From the NCBI GenBank assembly GCA_032718475.1, contig JAUCBJ010007006.1:1-26994 (forward strand): 26,994 bases of DNA, read 5' to 3'. The DNA comes from Nemertoderma westbladi. Lineage: Eukaryota > Xenacoelomorpha > Nemertodermatida > Nemertodermatidae. The translations under genes and the position numbers were made by a program. Positions 17,281 through 26,956 of this stretch are shown piece after piece; position 1 is the stretch's first letter; each line of letters begins with the position of its first letter. Below the pieces are notes generated by a model. That model searched no databases and was not told the origin of the DNA. It saw only the letters and a program-made list of their open reading frames with translations.

Positions 17281-20200
17281 GGGTAAGTTAAACTTCGCAG
17301 TAGTTTCTGTATCTGAACCACACTGAACCGAGCCCATCTGATAAAGTATCACAACACAACAGCATAGTTTGAGTATTAGAACCACACTGAGCCCAACTGC
17401 AGAGTACCATAGCAGCATAGTTTGTGTATCTGAACAAAAATGAGCTGAACTGCAGAGTAGTAAAGCATAATAGTTTAGGACAGCAACATAGTTTGTGTAT
17501 CTAAACAACACTGAGCTGAACTGCAGAGTAGCACAGCAACATAGTTTAGTATCTAAACAACACTGAGCTGAACTGCAGAGTAGCACAGCAACATAGTTTA
17601 GTATCTAAACAACACTGAGCTGAACTGCAGAGTAGCACAGCAACATAGTTTAGTATCTAAACAACACTGAGCTGAACTGCAGAGTAGCACAGCAACATAG
17701 TTTAGTATCTAAACAACACTGAGCTGAACTGCAGAGTAGCACAGCAACATAGTTTGTGTATCTAAACAACACTGAGCTGAACTGCAGAGTAGCACAGCAA
17801 CATAGTTTGTGTATCTAAACAACACTGAGCTGAACTGCAGAGTAGCACAGCAACATAGTTTAGTATCTAAACAACACTGAGCTGAACTGCAGAGTAGCGC
17901 AGCAGCATAGTTTGTGTATCTAAACAACACTGAGCTGAACTGCAGAGTAGCACAGCAACATAGTTTAGTATCTAAACAACACTGAGCTGAACTGCAGAGT
18001 AGCACAGCAACATAGTTTAGTATCTAAACAACACTGAGCTGAACTGCAGAGTAGCACAGCAACATAGTTTGTGTATCTAAACAACACTGAGCTGAACTGC
18101 AGAGTAGCACAGCAACATAGTTTGTGTATCTAAACAACACTGAGCTGAACTGCAGAGTAGCACAGCAACATAGTTTAGTATCTAAACAACACTGAGCTGA
18201 ACTGCAGAGTAGCACAGCAACATAGTTTAGTATCTAAACAACACTGAGCTGAACTGCAGAGTAGCACAGCAACATAGTTTAGTATCTAAACAACACTGAG
18301 CTGAACTGCAGAGTAGCACAGCAACATAGTTTAGTATCTAAACAACACTGAGCTGAACTGCAGAGTAGCAAAGCTGCATAGTTTAGTATCTAAACAACAC
18401 TGAGCTGAACTGCAGAGTAGCACAGCAACATAGTTTAGTATCTAAACAACACTGAGCTGAACTGCAGAGTAGCACAGCAACATAGTTTAGTATCTAAACA
18501 ACACTGAGCTGAACTGCAGAGTAGCACAGCAACATAGTTTAGTATCTAAACAACACTGAGCTGAACTGCAGAGTAGCACAGCAACATAGTTTAGTATCTA
18601 AACAACACTGAGCTGAACTGCAGAGTAGCACAGCAACATAGTTTAGTATCTAAACAACACTGAGCTGAACTGCAGAGTAGCACAGCAACATAGTTTGTGT
18701 ATCTAAACAACACTGAGCTGAACTGCAGAGTAGCACAGCAACATAGTTTAGTATCTAAACAACACTGAGCTGAACTGCAGAGTAGCACAGCAACATAGTT
18801 TAGTATCTAAACAACACTGAGCTGAACTGCAGAGTAGCACAGCAACATAGTTTAGTATCTAAACAACACTGAGCTGAACTGCAGAGTAGCACAGCAACAT
18901 AGTTTAGTATCTAAAGAACACTGAGCTGAACTGCAGAGTAGCACTGCTGCATAGTTTGAGTATCTAAACAACATTGAGCTGAACTGCAGAGTAGCACAGC
19001 AACATAGTTTGTGTATCTAAACAACACTGAGCTGAACTGCAGAGTAGCACAGCAACATAGTTTGTGTATCTAAACAACACTGAGCTGAACTGCAGAGTAG
19101 CACAGCAACATAGTTTGTGTATCTAAACAACACTGAGCTGAACTGCAGAGTAGCACAGCAACATAGTTTAGTATCTAAAGAACACTGAGCTGAACTGCAG
19201 AGTAGCGCAGCAGCATAGTTTGTGTATCTAAACAACACTGAGCTGAACTGCAGAGTAGCACAGCAACATAGTTTGTGTATCTAAACAACACTGAGCTGAA
19301 CTGCAGAGTAGCACAGCAACATAGTTTGTGTATCTAAACAACACTGAGCTGAACTGCAGAGTAGCACAACAGCATAGTTTGAGTATCTAAACAACACTGA
19401 GCTGAACTGCAGAGTAGCACAGCAACATAGTTTAGTATCTAAACAACACTGAGCTGAACTGCAGAGTAGCACAACAGCATAGTTTGAGTATCTAAACAAC
19501 ACTGAGCTGAACTGCAGAGTAGCACAGCAACATAGTTTGTGTATCTAAACAACACTGAGCTGAACTGCAGAGTAGCACAGCAACATAGTTTAGTATCTAA
19601 AGAACACTGAGCTGAACTGCAGAGTAGCACTGCTGCATAGTTTGAGTATCTAAACAACACTGAGCTGAACTGCAGAGTAGCACAGCAGCATAGTTTGTGT
19701 ATCTAAACAACACTGAGCTGAACTGCAGAGTAGCACAGCAACATAGTTTGTGTATCTAAACAACACTGAGCTGAACTGCAGAGTAGCACAGCAACATAGT
19801 TTAGTATCTAAACAACACTGAGCTGAACTGCAGAGTAGCACAGCAACATAGTTTGTGTATCTAAACAACACTGAGCTGAACTGCAGAGTAGCACAGCAAC
19901 ATAGTTTAGTATCTAAAGAACACTGAGCTGAACTGCAGAGTAGCACTGCTGCATAGTTTGAGTATCTAAACAACACTGAGCTGAACTGCAGAGTAGCACA
20001 GCAGCATAGTTTGTGTATCTAAACAACACTGAGCTGAACTGCAGAGTAGCACAGCAACATAGTTTAGTATCTAAAGAACACTGAGCTGAACTGCAGAGTA
20101 GCACTGCTGCATAGTTTGAGTATCTAAACAACACTGAGCTGAACTGCAGAGTAGCACAACAGCATAGTTTGAGTATCTAAACAACACTGAGCTGAACTGC

Positions 20201-22345
20201 AGAGTAGCACAGCAACATAGTTTGTGTATCTAAACAACACTGAGCTGAACTGCAGAGTAGCACAGCAACATAGTTTAGTATCTAAAGAACACTGAGCTGA
20301 ACTGCAGAGTAGCACTGCTGCATAGTTTGAGTATCTAAACAACACTGAGCTGAACTGCAGAGTAGCACAGCAGCATAGTTTGTGTATCTAAACAACACTG
20401 AGCTGAACTGCAGAGTAGCACAGCAACATAGTTTAGTATCTAAAGAACACTGAGCTGAACTGCAGAGTAGCACTGCTGCATAGTTTGTGTATCTAAACAA
20501 CACTGAGCTGAACTGCAGAGTAGCACAGCAACATAGTTTAGTATCTAAACAACACTGAGCTGAACTGCAGAGTAGCGCAGCAGCATAGTTTGTGTATCTA
20601 AACAACACTGAGCTGAACTGCAGAGTAGCACAGCAACATAGTTTAGTATCTAAACAACACTGAGCTGAACTGCAGAGTAGCACAACAGCATAGTTTGAGT
20701 ATCTAAACAACACTGAGCTGAACTGCAGAGTAGCACAGCAACATAGTTTGTGTATCTAAACAACACTGAGCTGAACTGCAGAGTAGCACAGCAACATAGT
20801 TTAGTATCTAAAGAACACTGAGCTGAACTGCAGAGTAGCACTGCTGCATAGTTTGAGTATCTAAACAACACTGAGCTGAACTGCAGAGTAGCACAGCAGC
20901 ATAGTTTGAGTATCTAAAGAACACTGAGCTGAACTGCAGAGTAGCACTGCTGCATAGTTTGAGTATCTAAACAACATTGAGCTGAACTGCAGAGTAGCAC
21001 AGCAACATAGTTTAGTATCTAAACAACACTGAGCTGAACTGCAGAGTAGCACAGCAGCATAGTTTGAGTATCTAAACAACACTGAGCTGAACTGCAGAGT
21101 AGCACAGCAGCATAGTTTGAGTATCTAAAGAACACTGAGCTGAACTGCAGAGTAGCACTGCTGCATAGTTTGAGTATCTAAACAACATTGAGCTGAACTG
21201 CAGAGTAGCACAGCAACATAGTTTAGTATCTAAACAACACTGAGCTGAACTGCAGAGTAGCACAGCAACATAGTTTAGTATCTAAAGAACACTGAGCTGA
21301 ACTGCAGAGTAGCACTGCTGCATAGTTTGAGTATCTAAACAACATTGAGCTGAACTGCAGAGTAGCACTGCTGCATAGTTTGAGTATCTAAACAACATTG
21401 AGCTGAACTGCAGAGTAGCACTGCTGCATAGTTTGAGTATCTAAACAACATTGAGCTGAACTGCAGAGTAGTACTGCTGCATAGTTTGAGTATCTAAACA
21501 ACATTGAGCTGAACTGCAGAGTAGCACAGCAACATAGTTTAGTATCTAAAGAACACTGAGCTGAACTGCAGAGTAGTACTGCTGCATAGTTTGAGTATCT
21601 AAACAACATTGAGCTGAACTGCAGAGTAGCACAGCAACATAGTTTAGTATCTAAACAACACTGAGCTGAACTGCAGAGTAGCACAGCAGCATAGTTTGAG
21701 TATCTAAAGAACACTGAGCTGAACTGCAGAGTAGCACTGCTGCATAGTTTGAGTATCTAAACAACATTGAGCTGAACTGCAGAGTAACACAGCAACATAG
21801 TTTAGTATCTAAACAACACTGAGCTGAACTGCAGAGTAGCACTGCTGCATAGTTTGAGTATCTAAACAACATTGAGCTGAACTGCTGAGTAGCTCAGCTG
21901 CATAGTTTGAGTATCTAAACAACATTGAGCTGAACTGCAGAGTAACACAGCAACATAGTTTAGTATCTAAACAACACTGAGCTGAACTGCAGAGTAGCAC
22001 TGCTGCATAGTTTGAATATCTAAACAACATTGAGCTGAACTGCAGAGTAGCACAACAGCATAGTTTGAGTATCTAAACAACATTGAGCTGAACTGCAGAG
22101 TAGCACAGCAACATAGTTTGAGTATCTAAACAACATTGAGCTGAACTGCAGAGTAGCACAGCAACATAGTTTGAGTATCTAAACAACATTGAGCTGAACT
22201 GCAGAGTAGCACAGCAGCATAGTTTGAGTATCTAAAGAACACTGAGCTGAACTGCAGAGTAGCACTGCTGCATAGTTTATGTATCAGAACCACACTGAGC
22301 CGAACTGCAGAGTAGCATAGCAGCATACTTTGTATATCAGAACCA
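17281..22345. repeat. 5 kb satellite of about 95 units, 52 or 53 bp each
   Basis: One unit reads TGAGCTGAACTGCAGAGTAG + CACAGCAACATAG + TTTAGTATC + TAAACAACAC (52 bp). A 53 bp class has TTTGTGTATC or TTTGAGTATC. Division by length gives about 95 copies. The centre is nearly identical, while both edges (17281-17500 and 22265-22345) are diverged and share an older form with GAACCACACTGAGCC. The left third is mostly the 52 bp type; the right part mixes types into 158 and 211 bp higher-order units and adds the variants CACTGCTGCATAG, AAAGAACAC and ACATTGAGC. Each unit normally has one CTGCAG site. The minus-strand frames rich in CSSAQCCLDT are by-products and not genes. Confidence 0.97.
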
Positions 22346-22349
22346 ATGC

Positions 22350-22513
22350 CTCCAGTTGTTGTTTATTACTACCCTTAGTAGTCTTGTGTAACAACCACCA
22401 ATTCGTTGTTCAAGTGGCTGCTTTCTATCCATGACCCAAGGTAGTGGAAGTTGTTACCTTTCCGTGGATTATTATCAATTGTGGTCAAGTTTCCATTAAC
22501 TTTAAAAGTCATG
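22350..22513 (-). mobile_element. LINE family A fragment at the satellite's right border
   Basis: The minus strand matches LINE A in two pieces. 22513-22418 corresponds to LINE A ~4757-4858 (catgac... through ...atggatagagag), and 22417-22350 to LINE A ~5025-5090 (cacttgaacaacgaattg onward). About 165 bp of LINE A is deleted between them. The fragment ends about 5 bp from the last recognisable satellite base. Confidence 0.85.
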
Positions 22514-22972
22514 TATTTGTAGAAATCATGTGCACCTCACGCATATGTATTAGAACATACTGTAATTCGGAACTTTCGCTTATGTTTCTTTTTTTATACA
22601 TTCTCTACACCTTTATTCAATGTAAATTTAAAGTGTAAAGAATGTAAAAAAAAATGTTGTACATGTTTCTTTTTTTTATTCATTATAAAAATACTAATAA
22701 TATGAATGAATGTAGTCCTTCAATACCCTTTGAGGTTTTCACTTACGTGCTTAAACATTACGATAATAATTATATTTAACGTTGGCTTTCTAAGAAATGC
22801 TATATTTCCCACTGTGTGTTCCGGTATCATACTGTACGCTGACCTTTTGTTTGTAATTGACACTTTGTAATTGACATGTTTCATGAGCAGGTTTATTACA
22901 ATGTTTAGCACATCTGTGGGCTTATATTGTACCGGTAGTACAGGTTATCTTCCTTTCTTTTCTATTTTACAG
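22514..22972. other. Immediate upstream flank of the first visible Hox exon
   Basis: Probably intronic, because the exon at 22973 is preceded by a strong polypyrimidine tract (22948-22970) and an AG. A frame starts at ATG 22886-22888 or earlier and runs into the exon, but its sequence up to the acceptor looks non-coding. T-runs occur at 22589-22596 and 22669-22679. Confidence 0.4.
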
Positions 22973-25900
22973 TCTTTAAATGAAGCACAAATATGGGATA
23001 CGGGTCGACAATATAACTGTAATTATGCAGATATTGCACAAAGGTCGACATCATGTTTACAACAGTGGTATCATTCACGATTTTCAAGTAAGTACCGTTA
23101 TTTAATCATTTTGTGACATTAAGTCAACTTTATCAGCGCTCTGGTGATCTCACCAAAGTATGTATCCAAATAACTTAGAAACAATTTATACTGTAAACGT
23201 TCATTAGTTGCATAAATGGATAAGAGTTTCCAGATAGGGGTTGGGGAAAACTGGACGCAATAAAAATTATTCCCCCCCAGGGGAAATTGGACGCAAATAA
23301 TAGCTGATTACTCTCAAAAATGAAACTGTAACCTGTTCTAGTGTGTTTAGTTTATTGTTTTGGTTAAAATAACGTGTCATTGTAACCTGCTCCTTTCCCT
23401 AAATTGAGAATTTAACATTGAGGCGGAATATTAATTCTCCAAGGCGGGTTTTGCGTCCAGTCCCCCCCCCCCCCCCCCCCCTGTCATGTATCATAACGCT
23501 GTACGCAATAATTGTAAATAGTTATGTTACATATTATTCAGATGAACAAGCATGAAAAGTTAATATTTTTCAGTCAAGAGAGAAAAAGCCGCTTATTAAC
23601 AAGCAGATAAACGCGATTGGAGCAAGTTTGTAGTGCTGTTTTGCTTTGAAACTTCACTCCATTGTCAATTTACGGATCTGTCGCTTGAGAAAGCCACCTG
23701 TGTGGGAAACCTTCTGCTCGGTTGAGCCCTCAATAGGGTTGGTGCGCGAAAAAATTGTTGGGCTAGAAACAATCGAATAATGGGTAACAAGATGCTCTGA
23801 ATCGAGTGGCGGGGTGTGTTTTTTGTAAAAAACACGAGGAAACGGTATAAATGGCGGGTTTAAGTAAGCCCGGGAAGCCAATTTTGAAAATCGTCTGTGA
23901 TTGGATGCTACAGTACATATTTGACGTCATTACGCAGTGATCTGATAATTTTTATCTTGGTTTCTATGGATAGGGATTTTCGATCGATTCAAATACACAT
24001 TAAATCTAAATCATTTCACACGTGGCTTATATCAATTGAAAGCGGGGAGTCTTGCGCGTATTATTGTGCGTAACTTATTTCTTTCTAGGTGGAATTCAGG
24101 GGCACTTACCATACCAATTAGGATATTACAACGTCATGCCGCCTTATACTGAATACATAGAAGATGGGCAACATGCTATGGAGACAATGTCATATAGTAA
24201 TATAGTACTGACGAAGCCTGAATTATTTCCAGAATCGCAGAATTCCAAAGATATAAAAGGGGAAATTTTCTCACATAATCGATGGCCATCCATAAATGCA
24301 AACGTCATATTAGCAAAATCGGTAGAAAATAACTCAGTTGAAGACTCAAGTGCAGTTGATAGAATCGTAAAGAATTGCGAGAATGGTTTTCGAAATCTCC
24401 CGGTGATATATCCTTGGATGACAAGACCAACTGCCTCCAAACAACAAAGCCGTAAGAGACAAAGAACTGTATATTCGCGGTACCAAATACTTGAGATGGA
24501 GAAGGAATTCCATTATAAACGGTATGTAATTAATTACAGATTATATGCCCTATATTTTTATATTTGTGTCATTGGTTTGTTTTGCGGGTTCATATTTTGC
24601 GTTAGTCTTAGTGATTTTCGTCACTCGGTCTATTGCTGTATTGAACAGACTCATCATAAATCTCCAGGTTTTGTCCAGTGCTTAGTACATTATATGTATG
24701 TGTGCTTATACTGTACAGAGTACAGTACAGTACACAGTACAGTACAGTACACAGTAGCATACGAGCCTTCAGTTATCCCCACAACTTCTCCAGATTCTAA
24801 TAAATCTAAACGTAATTAAACAATTTAATACTTTTCAGATATTTAACACGCCGACGTCGAGTGGAACTTGCATGTGAACTAGGCCTTACCGAACGACAGG
24901 TAGGCAAGTTGTACCAAACTACTGTAAGTAACTACAATGGAAAGTTAACTATCAGAAACTCGACACTCGTGAATCCACCGACACCGATACACCACACTGT
25001 AGGCCTACTGTACAACGACGAGCTGTATCTGGTCAAAGGGTCGAAAGAGTCAAAGGGTCGAATGGGAGTGTCATACTGTAAAGTCGAAATCGATACCCTA
25101 TATCCAATAAACGCATTGTAGGGTTAGGAGCCTTTGACATGTTACAGTTAATTTTTCGACCGTTGGCATCACACTTCGACCCTTATTGATAGTGACAAAT
25201 GTTTGTGAGTAACCATGCTCCACTACTACTACTACTACTATAATCGGCATGCTGCATTGCAGCTGTATTTTTAAGAATGCTGTGCCGGCTTATCGACAAA
25301 ATTGAACCGCCACAACTCCCTATCACCCATAACATTTGCTAGATCATCCGCATCTTCAAGGCCAGTGTCCTTTAAGATGCGTCTCCAGAAAGTCATGGGC
25401 TGTCCACCATGCTTATTCACTCCACGAGGCTTCCAAAGTCCAACATTATGCACTGGCTGGTCCTCACGGCGAAAGCAATGTCCTGCAAAGCGGAGGCGAT
25501 TTTGTTCTAGTGTCAAGCTTGGGGGAACCAATGAGACACCTCCAATGTTATATAGTGTCTCGTTGGAGATGTGTGCATTGTACTTGACACAATGAACCTG
25601 GCGTAGCATTCTTGTGAATGTGCCATCCAGAGATTTGGTGTTCTCAGCAGTTAGAGCCAAGCATGGACTCCCATAGAGGAGTACTGGAACTACTGCTGCT
25701 CTAAATAATCGGACCTTAAGTTTCCGATTAATTCTCGGTGACTTCCGAATCCTGGATAGCCTATTCAAGGCTGCCCATGCCTTTCCCTTACGTATTCGAA
25801 GGTCCTCACCTGACTTCCGGATCCATGATCCCAGGTAACAGAAGTCATCCACATGCTCAAGCATACTATCTTTTGAGCTTATGCTCATCCGATCAGAGAC

Positions 25901-26955
25901 TTGCTGAGGACTTTCAAAGTTAACTGTCAAAATTTTGGTCTTTCTGTGGTTAATAAAAAGACCAACACTAGAAGCAGCATGATCTAATGAGCTGAGGAGC
26001 CGTTGGGGCTCCCTCTAGTGATTCTGAGAGTACTCCTAAGTCATCAGCAAAGTCTAGATCAGTTAGGTACTTGGCAGGATTTCCTCGACTTCTGGAGCCA
26101 GTAGGCGGAGTTATCATCACCCCATCATCATTATGATGATCTAAGGACATGCGTAGAACATAGTCAACAACAATTATGAATAAGAATGACAGTGCAAGTG
26201 TGTCTCCCTGGAGGACGCTCCATAACACTTCAAATGGTTCTGTGTCACCGTCAACAGTAGACACAAATGTTGTCGAACCATCGTATACTGATCTGATTGC
26301 TGCAATAATTTCATCAGGAATCCCATATAATGAAAGTATGCTGAACATACGTGAACGAGAGACTGAATCAAAGGCCTTGAAGAAGTCAACAAAGATAACA
26401 GCCAGATGCCTATCTTTCTTTTTTGATAACTCTTCAATTATCCTTCTAAGTGCCAAAAATGGGCTCCATGGTCCCACGACCTTTACGGAATCCATTCTGA
26501 TTTCCACGGAGCAGTCTCTCAATGGGATCCCTGATGCGATTTAATAGAATTCTATTGTATAGCTTTGCAGCAACCGAGATCAATGAGAATCCCCGAAAAG
26601 AACCATAGAGTGTTAGGTTGGCCTTCTTGGGAACTGGCATCAACTTATTTGTTTTCATTTCTTGTGGGACTCTTGTTGTTCGGTCGAGTAACCATGCTCC
26701 ACACAATATGCGGTGTAGTGGGACAATTCTCTGACTTAATTCTTGTGTTTCAACTTCTAGGCAAAGCACAACTAGAATTCGACTGTTTTCATGGCGAAGA
26801 ATAGCCACATAAATTGTGTTTTTACAAATTAATTAAAAATGAAGTTATTTATTTGTTTTTTTCCCTAGGTAAAAATATGGTTTCAGAATCGCCGAATGAA
26901 ATGTAAAAGAGATGGCAAATTTGGAGGACCCAACGAAACAGTACTTGTAAAATAA
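22973..26955 (+). CDS. Hox-class homeobox transcription factor, 5' end missing
   Basis: The CDS is join(22973..23087, 24089..24521, 24839..24899, 26869..26955), in frame throughout: 231 residues to a TAA. The N-terminal exon(s) with the start codon were not found. The hexapeptide IYPWM (Tyr at residue 146, DNA 24409-24420), which contacts PBC cofactors in Hox proteins, lies ten residues before the homeodomain (residues 160-219). The homeodomain has the Antp-type helix 1 (RYQILEMEKEFH), YLTRRRR, LTERQ, and recognition helix VKIWFQNRRMK with Q50 and N51; position 56 is Cys. A 12-residue tail follows. All three introns are GT-AG with phases 1, 2 and 0: 23088-24088, 24522-24838 (inside codon 24) and 24900-26868 (between codons 44 and 45). 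By sequence it resembles central Hox groups, but I do not assign a paralogue. It should act in the nucleus in axial patterning. Confidence 0.93.
23243..23481. mobile_element. MITE in the first visible Hox intron
   Basis: The ends are inverted: GGGGAAAACTGGACGCAA (23243-23260) and TTTTGCGTCCAGTCCCC (23449-23465), which runs on into a 20-base C-run ending at 23481. A second copy of the left end (GGGGAAATTGGACGCAAATA) follows at 23279. It has no coding capacity. A related partial copy lies in the ECT2 intron at 9225-9287. The superfamily is not clear, and no target duplication was fixed because of the G/C runs. Confidence 0.7.
23816..24024. promoter_or_regulatory. Promoter-like motif cluster upstream of the YPWM exon
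   Basis: Within about 200 bp lie a perfect hairpin GTGTTTTTT-GT-AAAAAACAC (23816-23835), TATAAAT (23846-23852), CCAAT on the plus strand (23878-23882) and on the minus strand (near 23899-23903), a perfect CRE palindrome TGACGTCA (23922-23929) and an E-box CACGTG (24019-24024). The nearest in-frame Met of the downstream exon is at 24136. An intronic promoter or enhancer is possible. The motif order does not settle a direction, and individual motifs may be chance. Confidence 0.3.
24718..24758. repeat. (TACAG)-type microsatellite in the second Hox intron
   Basis: The run is built of TACAG and TACACAG units, for example AGTACAGTACAGTACACAG twice. It is entirely intronic. Confidence 0.8.
25222..26808 (-). 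mobile_element. LINE family B, best-preserved copy, antisense in a Hox intron
   Basis: The reverse transcriptase region of a non-LTR element lies in three frames. 26808-26446 holds RT N-terminal motifs (LMPVPKKAN, QNGFRKGRGT). 26522-25968 holds palm motifs (FVDFFKAFDSVSR, YGIPDEII, LQGDT and the catalytic box LTDLDFADDL). 25930-25271 holds the thumb and C-terminal part (DDFCYLGSWIRKSGEDLRIR, AAVVPVLLYGSP, LRFAGHCFRREDQPVHN), ending in a stop at 25271-25273. About 40 nt of 3' untranslated sequence and a (TAG)n run (25241-25222) follow. No endonuclease is visible, so the copy is 5'-truncated. Two frameshifts make it inactive as it stands. It occupies most of the 1969 bp intron between homeodomain codons 44 and 45. 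The clade was not assigned. Confidence 0.93.
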
Positions 26956-26956
26956 A
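26951..26956 (+). promoter_or_regulatory. AATAAA overlapping the Hox stop codon
   Basis: The last codons read GTA AAA TAA AAA, so AATAAA (26951-26956) spans the stop at 26953-26955. Whether it is used for cleavage cannot be seen, since only 39 bp remain before the window edge. Confidence 0.3.

Noticed and set aside
17182-22326. Many minus-strand ORFs of 63-143 codons encoding Cys/Leu/Ser-rich repeats
   Set aside because: They arise from reading the 52/53 bp satellite, and the frame changes with every unit. Units of 52 and 53 bp are not multiples of three, and no unit preserves a reading frame, so they are not genes.
17281-22345. CRISPR-like array
   Set aside because: The units are contiguous, with no unique spacers between constant repeats, and the setting is eukaryotic. 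It is a satellite.
22886-22972. Start codon for the Hox gene at an ATG just upstream of the 22973 exon
   Set aside because: The intervening sequence includes a long polypyrimidine tract and AG acceptor and does not look like a Hox N-terminus. I cannot rule it out completely, so the 5' end is left open.
23654-23881. 75-codon minus-strand ORF in the Hox intron
   Set aside because: It starts with TTG, shows no similarity I recognise and overlaps the promoter-like cluster.
24052-24088. Start of the Hox protein at 24052 with a hydrophobic, signal-like N-terminus
   Set aside because: The codon is TTG, and a clear acceptor (CTTTCTAG) at 24081-24088 shows the exon starts at 24089. Its phase matches the donor of the exon at 22973-23087.
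24839-25121. An ORF continuing after homeodomain codon 44 into 25121
   Set aside because: The donor GTAGGC at 24900 and the exact resumption of the homeodomain (VKIWFQNRR) at 26869 show that this is read-through into the intron.
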